DNA from: Nageia nagi
Lineage: Eukaryota; Pinophyta
Length of the DNA: 64,000 nt
Reading direction: 5' to 3'
Assembly (NCBI GenBank): GCA_050084985.1
Contig: JBITNC010000001.1
Coordinates: 50,220,001 to 50,284,000, forward strand
Both the position numbers and the translations under genes were made by a program. Shown here one piece after another: positions 46,250-57,567 of this stretch. The stretch's first letter is position 1; every line of letters begins with the position of its first letter. The notes beneath the pieces were generated by a model that saw nothing but the letters and a program-made list of their open reading frames with translations, did no database searches and was not told where the DNA came from.

Positions 46250-48160
46250 ATGTCTTGTAGCTGGAAGAAATGCACGATGTGGAGGGACAAGCCTATAGAG
46301 GATAAAGTTGGGTATTGAGGCATGTTGGCATGGGGTGACTCCTTCACACTCCATATGTTAGAGTGGATAAGGAGTTACTCATGATCTTGATGGAGAGGTG
46401 GTCTGAGAGGAACAACACCTTTAACTTGCCTACTAGTGAGATTCCAATCATTCCGAAGGACATACATAGGATCCTATGGATACCCCAAAAAAGGGTGTCT
46501 CATTTTCTTTGAGGGAATGATGGATGCACAATGCAAGAATTCAGCAAAGTGTCTAACCAAACTAGAGGAGTACCACAAGGGAAAGAAGGATGCCTTCCTT
46601 CGTCATGCCTTCAAAGGCAAGAAGAAGAGATTCTAGATAGTATAGTTGATTATGGTTGTATGCATTGATAGTATTATTTATCTGAACAAGAATCATGAGG
46701 TTTTTTCGCTTGAGTTAATACATGTAATGTATGAGATGACTCAAGGTAATCGGTATTCTTGGGCTCCATACATTATAGCCCAAATTTATCATGATTTGCA
46801 CAATTTTCTGATAGTGCAAAAGAATAGGAAGAGGGTAGCACATTCTTTTGTGCTACAATGTTGGGCCTGCAAGCTTATTGTAGTGGTTCAATGGAGAGAG
46901 CTTCATGTGCATAGTATAGCTCCTAATCATCCCACTTGGTATCTATGGGCTAGTATGGGAAAGATCACATGGGTCCATAAGACTGTGAAGGCATACCAAA
47001 AGGTGTTTGATGGCTTGATGGATGATAAGTAACTTACCATACAATGTTTAGTTTTTGGTTTGATTTTACTGGTTAAGAAAGAAAAATGACATATGATCTT
47101 GGTTTTGTATGGGATGTTATTTATATACCCTACATGGGATTACCACAATGGCAAAATGAGCCAAGGAGTGAGTTGGATTGGCAACACACTCTATGCCACT
47201 TACAAAAGAGAAAAATATTTGTATAGCCTTACAGACCTAAGAGGGTGAAGAGACAATTTGGCAAGAGGAAAGGCATTCCTCTGGAATGCAAGATTGTAGT
47301 GTGGACTAGAAGATATAGGACACATGACCCTAACCTTTTTGAGATACATCCAAAGCAGAAATAAGAATGGCATCCTCCCCAGGACCATGGGTTTGGTAGT
47401 GATTTGTATGATGAGGAAGTTGAGGCACCTGATGAGACTCCTTTGACCAAGCATACTTGACATGTTGGGATGAAGAGGAAGAGGAGGAAGAGGAAGGTGA
47501 TGATGAAGAGGGGGAAGTGGAAGGTGTGCATATTGAGGATCCACCACAGCAAGAGAAGCATGGTGGGTGGGATGTACCCATTGGGATTCACATTGTGGAA
47601 ACCCAGCAATAGCTCAAGAATGAATTAAATGTGCTCCTTTATGTACCTACAAGTTAGTACTTATTCAAAATAATATGACTAACATGTACGCTTTGTTTTG
47701 ATTTTGCAAATCAAACATAATTGGACCTAGACTCAGAGAAGGCATCGAGACAACTAGTTTAGGATGCATTAGCAAGCCTATAGGAGGAGGTTGCTACCAA
47801 AGATGGTGAGATCAATGGTTTTAAGGTTAAGTTAGCAACCTTGGAGCATACTATGAAGACTTTGCAAAAGATGCATGAGGTTTCCCAAGACAACAACTTT
47901 TTTGGCATGATGGATAAGGTGCTAGAACACAACAAGAAGATTGAGAACTTGACCAACAAGAAGGGTCACCTTTAAGCACATCTTGTGGCTATAGAAGAAC
48001 AAACTAAGATAAAAAGGCCTAGTTTGAGTAGGATTGATTCTAGATCTAAGAGCTTTAGGAGTGTTAGGAGTCATCATGGTACCACTAGTGGTGTTGGTAA
48101 ATGCAATTAATATAGAATCGGTTGGATGGATAGATGTATGTGGTTGGAATGACAATGTAT
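46250..48160 (+). pseudogene. Plant mobile domain (PMD)-like gene, degraded
   Basis: The frame near 46360-46490 reads LLMILMERWSERNNTFNLP then PIIPKDIHRILWIP, the opening block of plant mobile domain proteins. The frame 46646-47032 continues with SWAPYIIAQIYHDLHNFLIV and FVLQCWACKLI, the later PMD block. Next come an acidic low-complexity tract (about 47455-47530), then Leu/Lys/Glu-rich sequence that looks like a coiled coil (47720-48000) and a Ser/Arg-rich tail (48010-48080). Frameshifts and stops make it non-functional. PMD genes are often found associated with transposons. The minus frames at 47200-47609 are shadows of the acidic tract. Confidence 0.55.
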
Positions 48161-48369
48161 CATCATCTTTTATTAATATATTTGAGATATATTATTATTT
48201 ATGCTTTAAATGTGTTATGGAATGGCTATATGACTTGTATTTTAAGACATTTCTTTGTTTTAAATTTTTAAGTATTAAGATACTGCATGGTTAATGTATA
48301 ATTATGTATTATTATGGATGATTCATTAATGGATTGAATCAAGCATTGTGTTAAGGGACTTAGATATTT

Positions 48370-48387
48370 AAAAAAAAAAAAAAAAAC
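48370..48387 (+). repeat. Poly-A run (18 A) after the PMD-like region
   Basis: An uninterrupted run of A about 210 bp after the last codons of the PMD-like frame. It could be the tail of a retroposed copy; no flanking target repeat was found. Confidence 0.7.
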
Positions 48388-48849
48388 TAGAGGGAACCCA
48401 ATGCGAGTCTGGTGTTTTTTAGGAATTACTAGATTTGGTTTTTGATTTAATGAGTCAATACAATAGGTAGGATTGGGAATTTATGTTTTGACAACCTGAA
48501 AGCTAAGTTTGATTAGGTTTGTATCTATAGGAATTTTAAGATGAAAATGGACCTAAACGATAACAATGGGATTAAAGGGAAATTTTGAAGTGAAATTATG
48601 TTTATATTATTGCTATGGGTGATAAGTGATATGAAAGTTTCAATTATTTTAAAAAAGTGGAAAGGAACCAAGCATGGGCACTAGTCTGATAGATAGGAAA
48701 TGGCTTTGGCTACAACGATTTGACCCTCCTAAAAAGTTTGGACCAAAGGAGATTACGATATGTTGCAAAAAGTATCAAATGGAAACAAAGGGAAAATTAT
48801 CAAAAGGTGCCTAGCTAATTTTTTTTGGGACATGACAAAAATGCACTAC
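48388..48849. other. Non-coding interval
   Basis: No recognisable coding sequence between the poly-A run and the transposase fragment. Confidence 0.4.
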
Positions 48850-49185
48850 CAAGCATAGGAGATGACCATGAAGGTGTTGTTAATTCTATATGCAAGGTTC
48901 ATTTTATGCGTCATATAATGAATGAGAGTTATATACAGAGCAATGATAATCTATAATCTAACACAAAGACCATTCTGATTACCTTGCATTATTGATGCAC
49001 CATCTCCTCCAACATATCAATTTTGTAGCAAATTCATAATCATCCATTCCAACAAAAAATTTTAAGTTAGAAAAAACTAACTTGTAAAGATTTTATGTAG
49101 TGCAATTTTTTTTTCATTTTATGAACATTTAGTAGATGTAGTGTCCTATAATTATTCTAAAAAGTGTAAACAAGCATGCTATCCC
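48850..49185 (-). pseudogene. hAT-like transposase, middle part (DUF4371-like)
   Basis: The minus-strand frame reads GDGASIMQGNQNGLCVRL, then IHYMTHKMNLAYRINNTF (about 48870-49000). This corresponds to the conserved G(A/V)DGASVM(Q/L)G...N G...CMAHR.NLA block of plant DUF4371-type hAT-like transposases. Its upstream end (DSMLVYTF) joins the N-terminal piece at 58048 when Copia-3 and one copy of ATCCC are removed. In the joined frame the sequence reads SLDESTIVDNTSWDSMLVYT. Confidence 0.75.
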
Positions 49186-49661
49186 TGAAGGAATTAGACC
49201 TACTCTAATTCTCAAAGTCTAAGACTAGAAAACTCAATCATTCAACATAACACCATTCACATAAGATAACACAAATATAATGTGGTTCCTCCCTCCTTGG
49301 GAGTACATCCACAACTAGTTCTCAATTCTCAATCTATGCACCTCTTACTACAATTCTCTTTCTCTCCTACACAAACTAGTAGAGTAATCTTACTCCAAAT
49401 CTTAGTTATGTTACAAGAGGAGAGGCCCTCTATTTATAGCTTGAGAGCACCTCCCTAACCTCCCTTTAACCCAAGGGTAAGGTTAGGGTTACAATAAATG
49501 TATCACCTAACTTTAACCTACCAACTAACCACATGGTAAGGTCAAAGTCTACATAATAAAGAATTCAATTAATCCCTTAAGGTATCTACATATCCTTTAA
49601 GTGATTAATTGAATTTACAAGGAGTTTAGATATTCATAATATTTCATTACAAATTCTAACA
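49186..49661 (-). repeat. Copia-3 3' LTR (476 bp)
   Basis: Minus sense starts TGTTAGAATTTG and ends AATTCCTTCA. It differs from the 5' LTR at about nine positions and one single-base indel by eye. Confidence 0.95.
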
Positions 49662-49674
49662 CTCCCCCTTAATG
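49662..49674 (-). promoter_or_regulatory. Copia-3 polypurine tract
   Basis: Minus sense CATTAAGGGGGAG directly before the 3' LTR. Confidence 0.88.
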
Positions 49675-50488
49675 CAATATTAGGATAGAGCATAGAAGAG
49701 AGAAGAGAGAGAGTAAGAGAGAGTTTTCCTCCATAGAGATACAATTGGAGATGAGAATATTTACGTATTTGAGAATCTTTTTGAGAACTAGTTTGAGACT
49801 CACTACATTACCATTTGACAAAATGGTTTACAATACAATCATTAACCACAATTGGTTTCAGTGTACATAGTAGTCGATCAACTTTAAGCTGACATGTGAG
49901 TCTCCATGAGCTTGCTTACACAAGGTGAGTAACCTACATTTCTAAAGAAGATCCTGCATGCTACAAGCAACTTATGAAAAAAATCAGTTAGATGCATCAT
50001 ATATTCAAATAAGAGAATCAAATAATGCCATCTTATAAATAACTGATCAATGGTGCACTATAAGTCATCACGGAGATGCCAAGCCATCACTCATAGTCAC
50101 CTATTGTATATAGACATGTGTTGATTATTAATAGAGCATAAAAAATTATACAACAAGTTTCTCACGCAGAGCAAACTTACCATGGAGGTATAGAATGTAC
50201 AAGAAGTTCCTCACACAGAGTGAACTTACCACAGAGGTATATCAATTATATGCTCAAAAAATTGTACAACAAGTTTCTCATGCAGAGCAAACTTACCATG
50301 GAGGTATAAAATGTACAACAAGTTTCTCATGCAGAGCAAACTTACCATGGAGGTATATCATAATCAACACAATATAACAACAAAAAAAGGCCTCTTAGAG
50401 GTGAAGTTATCATCACTAACAAAAGTTCAAACTTCACTCCCCCTTGAGGGCAACTTCACCAACCCGAGAGAATCCCTAAGCTTGCTTA
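49675..50488 (-). other. Copia-3 3' untranslated region with a repeat array
   Basis: Between RNase H and the polypurine tract. Four copies of a phrase beginning ACAACAAGTTTCTCA..GCAG and ending ACCATGGAGGTAT lie at 50149-50360. Copies 1, 3 and 4 are nearly identical and copy 2 has a longer spacer. The two 60-aa plus frames here are chance frames through this array. Confidence 0.8.
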
Positions 50489-50489
50489 A

Positions 50490-51125
50490 CTAAGCTTCAG
50501 GAAGGGGCTTGGTGAATAAATCAGTGAAGTTTTCAATAGAAGGACAATACTTCAAGTGTATGATGTCATCTAGAACCTTCTCCTTGATAAAATGGGCTTG
50601 GATTTCCACATGTTTGGTTCTTTGATGGAATACAGGATTCTTAGCCAAAGAGATAACCGATTGATTGTCTGAAGAGATAAGAGATAAGCCATTTTGCTCA
50701 TACCCAATTTCGTTTAGAAGATGCCTCAGCCAAATAGCATCTTGGGCGGAAACAAACATGGCTCGATATTCAGCTTCGATGGTAGAAAGAGTCATAGTAG
50801 GTTACTTTTTGGAAGCCCAAGAGATAGCACCTGAACCAATGCTGAACACATATGCAGAGGTTAATTTTCTGTCATCTCTATCTCCCCCATAATCAGAATC
50901 TGAGAACCTGGAGAGAATAATCAAGGGCACTTTGGAATACTTAAGAGCAAGATCCTTTATCCCTGCCACATACCTCAAGATTTGCTTAACAGCATTAAGG
51001 TGTTCAACATATGGTTTTTGCATGAATCGTGCCATCAGATTCACTACAAAGGTAATATCAGATTGAGAGATAGTTAGATACAGAAGACTACCGATCAATT
51101 GCCTATAAGCTGTAGCATCGGCCAA
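50490..51125 (-). pseudogene. Copia-3 RNase H
   Basis: The frames 50802-51125 and 50490-50795 are in phase and separated by one TAA (KK-stop-PTMTLS). Key blocks are YRQLIGSLLYLTISQSDITF, RFSDSDYGGDRDDRKLTSAY and LSTIEAEYRAMFVSAQDAIW. The Asp-Asp and Glu positions of RNase H are intact. It ends TDLFTKPLPEA, the common copia C-terminus. Confidence 0.92.
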
Positions 51126-52019
51126 CTAAGAATCTGAGCTCAGAGATACCACAATTCTAGGAGAAATAGGTATTGCAGCATATTTACACTCCTCCAGTCC
51201 AAACTTTTACAAGATGTCTAATATATACTTAGATTGACTAAGATAAGTACAATCTTTATGTTGGTATACTTGCATCCCAATATAGTAATGCAATAGACCT
51301 AGATCAATCATTTCAAATGTTGCCTTCAGTTTGGATATGCACTCTTAGATGATTTCAATATTATTGTCAGTTATGAGAAGATCATCCACATAAAGGAGAA
51401 TTAAGACCACGTCTTTTTCTTGATTGAGTACATAGAGATATGAGTCAGAGAAGCACTTGGAAAAACCAATAACTACAAAGAATTTTGAAATTTTCTTGTA
51501 CCATGCTCTAGGTGCTTGCTTAAGTCCATACAAAGACTTCTTAAGCTTGCACACTAAAGACTCTTTACCTTCTGGAATAAATCCTTCTAGTTGATTCATG
51601 TGGATTTCTACATCCAAGTCACCATTGAGAAATGCACTTTTGACATCAAGTTGAAAAGCTTTCCATCCTTGAGCTACAGAAAGAGCAAGGATTATCCTGA
51701 CAGTAGGCATCTTGGCCACAGGAGCAAAGGTTTCCTCATAATCAATACCATATTTCTGAGCGAATCCTTTGGCCACTAACCTTGCTTTATATTTTTAAAT
51801 TTTTCCATCAGAATTGTACTTGACCTTGTATATCCATTTATTTCCAATCACATTTTTCTCATTGAGATAAGGAACCAAATCCCAAGTTTCATTTTTTATG
51901 AGCGCCTCATACTCAACTTTCATAGCTTCCATCCAACACTCTTGCTTGGAAGCTTCTTTGAAGGTTGATGGCTCATTCGTATTATCAATTTTGGCAAATA
52001 AAGAGTTATTCAAGGTCAT
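51126..52019 (-). pseudogene. Copia-3 reverse transcriptase
   Basis: From 52019: EASKQECWMEAMKVEYEALI, KNETWDLVP, then [39 protein letters not shown] and [20 protein letters not shown]. An intact YVDDLLITDN follows, near 51380. Stops at about 51795, 51345, 51235 and 51126 lie in one continuous frame, so nonsense changes rather than frameshifts broke it. Confidence 0.93.
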
Positions 52020-52085
52020 ACTCCTTATAATTCTCTATGCTGGAGAATTTTGCTCTTATGGTGACTTCCCTACATGATCATCTAA

Positions 52086-52991
52086 CTAGTTAGGTGCAGG
52101 CGAAGAATCATCTGAATCAGACACCTCAGCATGAGAGGTCGTATCCTCAGGAAGTTCATTGAACTTGACATCCCGAGAAATAAAGACTATTTTATGGGAT
52201 GAGGAGTAGAGCCTGTAACCTCTATGCTGATTATCATACCCCACAAAGATGCATTTTTCTGATCTTTTATCCAACTTCTTTCTTTTCTCTGAGGTAATGA
52301 AGGCAAATGCATCACAACCGAAGACCCTAAAGTGTGAGATGTTAGGTTTCTTTCCTGTCCATGCTTCATATGGAGTTTTACCTTCAACTGCTTTAGTAGG
52401 ACACCTATTTAGGGTGTGAATAGTAGTGTGAACAGCTTCACCCCATAAGAAACTAGGAAGGTTACCAAACATGCATCTTACCATTTCCATAATGGTTCGA
52501 TTCTTCCTTTCAGCAACTCCATTTTGTTGAAGGGTGTAAGGGATTATGAATTACCGTTTGATACCATGTTTAGCATAATAGTCGTTAAACTCATTGTTAT
52601 TATACTCACCCCCATTATCAAATCTCAGCATCTTGATCTTAAAATTAGTTTGATTTTCAACAAGAGCCTTGAAGTCTTTAAACCTGTCAAAAGTTTGATC
52701 CTTGTGCTCAAGTAGATAACCAAATGTCATCCTACTGAAGTCATCAATGAAGGTCAGAACATAAGAAGCTCCCCCTAGAGACTTATTCTGAAATGGACCC
52801 ATCAAATCTGAATGCACAAGTTGAAGATAATGAGTAGCCCGAGTTGCCTTATCTGTTTCAAACTTTTGCCTATTCATCTTTCCTAGAATGCCCCTTTCAC
52901 AAAGACCAATTGTGGGTGAAATATAAGGTAAACCTTCCATAAGTTCTTGATTTTTCATATCTTGAATACTCTTATGGTTAAGGTGCCCTAA
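52086..52991 (-). pseudogene. Copia-3 integrase
   Basis: The same frame continues upstream: LVHSDLMGPFQNKSLGG, LTFIDDFSRMTFGYLLEHKD, MLRFDNGGEYNNNEF, then after one TAA (about 52551) QQNGVAERKNRTIMEM and PYEAWTGKKPNISHFRVFGC. All three DDE residues are present. The TAA replaces what is normally a Gln codon. Confidence 0.92.
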
Positions 52992-53450
52992 TCATTGATG
53001 CCAAAGATTACCCTTTGAACAAACATTTGCAGTAAGACATATCTTTGAAGGAACTTGATCCACAATATAAAGGTCATCCTTTACTGATCCTTTCATCAAG
53101 GTGGCAAGTCCTTTCTTAACACACCAGGAGTGTGAGGTAAACTCAAATGAATATCCTTTCCTTGTAATCTGAATTACGGAAATAAGATTCATCCTTAGTT
53201 TAGGCACATAAAAGATATTATCAAGAACCATTCCATGAATCTTCACACTCCCTATTCCTTGAATATCAAGGATTGTATTATCACCTATTACAACTGCATC
53301 CTTCTTGTACTTATGAAAGTTTTCAAATTTATCCTTTTCATAACACGTGATTAGTGCATCCTAAATCAACATTCCAATCATTTGAAACAGTTTGAGTCAT
53401 TGAGTAGTAGGCAACAGTAGTAGCATGCTTGTTCTTCTTTTTATTATTAA
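52992..53450 (-). pseudogene. Copia-3 protease and GAG-pre-integrase
   Basis: The protease motif is WNVDLGCTNHV (about 53350), with Leu in place of Ser/Thr in DSG. It is followed by GSVKIHGMVLDNIFYVPKLR and MNLISVIQITRKGYSFEF, ending NLWHQ at a TGA (52992). LGHLNHKSI follows in the same frame; the stop replaces the usual Arg. Confidence 0.88.
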
Positions 53451-54341
53451 AATTTCTCACTGGTGCATTTCCCTTACCTTTTTGAGCAAATTTCTTTTTA
53501 CAACAATCATACTCTTTGTGCCTATAGATGCCATAAAAGTTACAATTTCCATCAAACTTTTCTTGAGGTGTTGGATTGCTTGATCCAGCTTTGTCATTCC
53601 TTTGCTTGAAATTGCCATTATTGTTGCCCTTTTTCTCATACTTCCTGAAGGTAGATGAGGATTTGTTATCTTTGAATTTATAATGTTTGAACTTCTTCTT
53701 GAAAGGAGTTTTGGTTGCTCCTAGAGCAATGTTATTATCCTTTGGAGAAAGGTTCAACATTTTCTTATTCAAAGTTTCCTCATGCTTCAGAAGGAGTCTA
53801 GAAAGGTTATCAAGAGAGATGACATCTTCTTCATCATCGAGCCTTGTTTCTATAATCATGACAAAGTTACTGAACTTTGTAGAAAGGCTTTGAAGAATGA
53901 TGAAGACCATGAACTCATCATTGATCCAGTTGCACCCACAGCCAACCAGTTGTGTCCTAAGGTCAATGATTTTGTTCAAGTAAATAGAAGCACTTTCATC
54001 TTCACCTTGACGATATTGCAATAACTTTTGTAAAATAGTGAACCTCCTTGAAAATTTTGATCCAAGGTAAATTTTTTTAGCCTATCCCAAGCTTCCTTTG
54101 CTGATGTTGAAGAAGAGATCATGAGAAGGACGTCATCTGAAACTGCACGATAAATCATTGAAGTTGCTAACTCATTCTTTGAGTTGTATATTTCAAGAGC
54201 CTTCTCATCTGTAGGAGCGACCAAGTCTTCATTAACTGTCTGCCATAGCTTCCTTGCTTGTAACTCAGCTTTCATACGACGTTCCCATATGCTAAAGTTT
54301 GAACCGTCAAGTATATGCTTGGGTATGAAGGTTTCAACCAT
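53451..54341 (-). pseudogene. Copia-3 gag
   Basis: Start chosen at MVETFIPKHILDGSNFSIWE (54341), because FxGxNFxxWxxxM is the copia gag opening. The first frame runs to 53976. A frameshift near 54025 passes the sequence to the frame 53338-54021 (QYRQGEDESASIYLNKIIDL). A Lys-rich RNA-binding stretch and a damaged knuckle CNFYGIYRHKEYDC follow, in which the second Cys is Tyr. The plus frames at 53687-54024 are shadows. Confidence 0.9.
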
Positions 54342-55559
54342 TGCTACACAAAAATAAATATGCAATAAGAATGAAAATTTTTACAATTTACCATCTATAC
54401 AAATAAAACATTGATAAGTAAACATGTCCCACATGTGCAAACTTATAAACCAAGATCCGTAGAAGGATAAAGTTGGGGTTATTTTCTTGTATAGAATTAG
54501 GCCTTCACCTGGATGCCCGCAGAGTGGAGCCCAAGTACTACCAGTCCTCAACCAGTTCACCTTGGTTAGTAATATACTCTCTCAAGGAGAAGTACCAACT
54601 ATTTTCCAAGGATCCAACGTATCTTGGACCGGCCATTTTAATTATCTTGATTAAGGTTTTCAGTTTTCCTCCTAGGTTATCAGGATAATCCCTAAATGGA
54701 TGTGCGGACATATGGTATCACTACACACATGTCTATCCACCTAATAGAGTTATGTCCAATCCAACAGAGGTCTTAAGGGCAATTAAGACGGATTTACCAC
54801 CACTTGGTTCTTCGGACTAAAAAGGCTCCAGTCTGCCCTGTCCTCACCTCGTGGCTCCCCAAATAAGTCATGTTGTGGAATTGTACGTGCGGATGTGTTC
54901 ATTTTAGGGGTTACTTTCAATATTTTGCGTTTTGCAAGTATAAAGCAATTGTGTAAAAATATAAAGTAAAGTAAAAATACATCATCCACACGAACTTGAA
55001 ACCTTAAGAGTCCAATGGGTTTTGTACTAACCCCTAAAGGAATTTTTACATTTTGCATACTTTGCTCAAGTTCAAAAATTTATTTAAACACTTTAATGAA
55101 TTTTAAAAAGGCTAAGTCCTACTTAGCATTAATCCATAACTTAAACATGCATTATTCCATGACTTAAAAATTAAGTAATAAACATGCATCATGCATTATT
55201 TAACTTAAAAATTTTAAGTACTAAGCATATTTTGTTCCTCAAATAAAACTAAGAGGCATGCATTACAAATTTAGCATGCAAGATCTAGATAATGTTTTAA
55301 GTAAAAATTATACAAATTCCTCTATTTTCACTTAAAGTTTTATCCCTAAAAACTTGTATGCTAAAATTTGTCTTTTAAGTATGTATTTTAAGTCAAAAAA
55401 ATTCTCTTGTTTACTTAAAAAATAGCATAGGTTTCCCTTATAGGAAATATGAAATACTTAAAAAATACTTAGGTAAATCCCTTAAAGTGTTAATTAAACA
55501 AGGACATAAAACAATCAAACCCCTTCCTTAGTTGGTAAAAAAAATTAAATGCTCAATAA

Positions 55560-55895
55560 CTATGTTTGAAAAAAAATGGAAAAGCCACGTGAGTAGAAAG
55601 GAGGTGAAGGTGGCCATGCGTAAGCCGCGTGGAGGTTAAGAGGCGGGGCGGCAGAGGGAGACCAAAGTCAGCAATGGAGGTGAGCAGCGAGGAGGGAGAA
55701 GAGTAGACGCATTGTGTGTTTGATTTGATCAATCGACACATTTTTTTCTGGATGAGGGATAAAGTCTTCATGTCCTCTCACCAAATTTAGAGATAGTGGA
55801 GGAAGTTGTTCCATGAAGGTGGCCTAGCGTAGGAATGCTTAAGTTGCGTGGGGCGGCCAGACAGTTGTTGACCGAGAGCACTGTTGCTGTGCGTG
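55560..55895 (-). other. GC-richer captured-looking sequence, unidentified
   Basis: Continuous with the peptidase-like fragment on its low-coordinate side. The 72-aa minus frame at 55553-55771 (SSPSSLLTSIADFGLPLPPR) is not recognised. Base composition differs from the rest of the element, so it may be intron or flanking sequence of a captured gene. Confidence 0.45.
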
Positions 55896-56183
55896 AGGAT
55901 CTACAAACATTTCACGAACCACTCCCCATGCTTCTATCAATGTTCTCTGTACTGTATTCACCTCAAGAGCTTCGGAGGCCGGAAAGGTAATAGTCACTAG
56001 TTGTGTCATCTCCATCTCGATTCCCATGGCTGGAACTGGATAGGAGCCAAGCAAGAGGGCCGCACTCATTATACCACAAAGCCCACTGCAGAGTGCATTC
56101 TCAATCAAGCCTCCCTCGCTTTGACATTTCCATTTCAAATTACAAGTGCACAAGCTTTGAATTCTTATCTTTGTACAGCACAT
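55896..56183 (-). pseudogene. Captured fragment resembling a carboxyl-terminal-processing peptidase
   Basis: The minus frame runs 55839-56183. Its residues 36-55 form a short hydrophobic segment (CGIMSAALLLGSYPVPAMG). Residues 65-96 (ITFPASEALEVNT, then VQRTLIEAWGVVREMFVDP) resemble the start of the mature region of plant CTPA-type C-terminal processing peptidases, which cleave the D1 precursor or related thylakoid lumen proteins. The similarity stops abruptly after FVDP, as at an exon edge, and the remaining residues to 55839 look unrelated. The catalytic PDZ/Ser-Lys part is absent. The N-terminal half could be transit-peptide sequence. Confidence 0.5.
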
Positions 56184-56693
56184 GAGGGGTGACTACGGTG
56201 AGGAGAGGAGTAAATAGCACGTGAGCACTGGAGCATGGGGAGATAATGGAGGCTCGAAGGGCTGGAAAAAGAGAGGGGTGAGTCTGCGACGTCAGGTTGT
56301 GTGGCTCTACATGATTGATTTTTTTTTATTTTGAGTAAAGGAACATCTTAAATTCTGAAGATCTTCTGTGTGAACGTCAAGTAAACAAAATAACATCAAG
56401 ATGTATGTCGTGTAAGCCTCACAATGGCTCACGATGTATAGACCTTGAGTCACCGTGAAACGATGTGGCATCATTTACAGAAAGGAAGACAAGAAATACA
56501 AAGATTGTATTACCTTTAGTGTGTTCCCTATCTCGTCGTTATGTTGGGTGTTAAATAAGTGTTGTTCCTCTGCGTTCACTATTGAAAACTATCGTATTTC
56601 ACACTATAAGACTTACTGTTGTCTCCTACGCAAAAACTCTCTAAGGGCATTCGATTATTAGATATCAGACCTTCAGAATCTGTGCAGATAAAG

Positions 56694-56894
56694 GGAGTGC
56701 GCCACCATTGCAGTCCATAAGACTACATTTCGACGAGGCATTCTATCAAACAATTCGCAGACCCTTTCAACGTAACACCTTGGTGCATATCCTACGATCA
56801 TGGTAGTCCATGCAACTCTGTCTGCATCATGCATCTTGTTAAATAATTCACATGCCTTCCCTTCGCTTCCACATTTTGCATACGAAGGATGTGG
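56694..56894 (-). pseudogene. Captured pentatricopeptide-repeat (PPR) fragment
   Basis: The minus frame has no long Met-initiated ORF but reads SYAKCGSEGKACELFNKM, RVAWTTMIVGYA, CELFDRMPRRNVVLWTAM in one uninterrupted frame of 67 codons. This gives two consecutive repeats of the PLS type (YAKCGS..A.ELF..M...VAWT.MI.GY / LFD.MP.RNVV.WTAM). PPR proteins bind organellar RNA. It opens after an in-frame TGA upstream and ends without a natural C-terminus (AHSLYLHRF-stop). It is in the sense direction of Copia-3 transcription. Confidence 0.8.
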
Positions 56895-57498
56895 AGTTGG
56901 AGACGATCGTGCGACAGAGGCCGCAGGGGTAGCTGATTTTGCTCAATTTTGGGCAGTTGCAAATATAATAAAAATTGAAATTTCTCCTTATTGGATTGTT
57001 TTTAAATATATTTCCCCCTTTTTAAGCTATGAAATAGCTATTATGAGATATGTAATAAAAAAAGGGCTATTTGCAATTAAAAAAAATAATTTTAAAATCA
57101 TTTTGTATGGCTCTCATCATATATATATTAAAGAAAATACACCCTTTTTTAATAAATGGCTTACAATATGTTATTTCTATATACTAACCTCTTAAATTAT
57201 CAAAATGTTTACTAGAGGATAGTAAAAAAAATTACCCATATTTTGCAAATAACAAAAAAGTTAACACATAGTTCAAAATGTGTTAGTGTCATAAGAACAA
57301 ATCAAGTTTAACTATAACATATTATTGCCATTTTGATCATATTTTGCAAAAATAAGGTCTAATATCTCATAAAATATGTTAGTATCTAATGCAATAATCC
57401 ATAAGATAACCAAATGAGGAGGAAATTTATACCTTCTCTTAGTTTTACCTCACCAATGGGGTGTAAGATGAGGAATGAAGAAAGATCACCAAGATGTA

Positions 57499-57560
57499 GC
57501 TTCCACACTAAAAAGAAAAGCTTTCACACTAAGAAGAAGAGCTTCCACACTAAGCTCTGA
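57499..57560 (-). repeat. Three 21-bp repeats next to the Copia-3 PBS
   Basis: Plus-strand units AGCTTCCACACTAAAAAGAA+A, AGCTTTCACACTAAGAAGAA+G and AGCTTCCACACTAAGCTCTG; the third runs into the PBS. Confidence 0.85.
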
Positions 57561-57565
57561 TACCA
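57553..57565 (-). promoter_or_regulatory. Copia-3 primer binding site
   Basis: Minus sense TGGTATCAGAGCT, complementary to initiator tRNA-Met, two bases from the 5' LTR. Confidence 0.95.
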
Positions 57566-57567
57566 AT

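Larger units (their letters stand above)
54342..57552 (-). other. Copia-3 5' leader (3.2 kb) with captured sequence
   Basis: Next to gag (54420-55060) is ordinary retroelement-like leader. 55080-55560 is AT-rich with repeated TTAAGTA. 55560-56900 is clearly different: GC-richer, with CpG-containing words (GGCGGGGCGGCAG near 55642) and coding-like pieces of host genes. 56900-57480 is AT-rich again. Three 21-bp units AGCTTCCACACTAAGAAGAA+G lie at 57499-57560, running into the PBS. Annotated separately are the peptidase-like and PPR fragments. Confidence 0.75.

Noticed and set aside
47200-47609. Three overlapping minus-strand frames rich in Pro, Leu and Ser
   Set aside because: They are the reverse of the acidic GAGGAAGAGGA tract in the plus-strand PMD-like pseudogene.
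49675-50488. CRISPR-like array suggested by spaced repeats at 50149-50360
   Set aside because: Only four copies with unequal, partly identical spacers inside a plant retrotransposon UTR; it is a tandem duplication.
53687-54024. Plus-strand frames of 68 and 80 aa
   Set aside because: Antisense shadows of Copia-3 gag.
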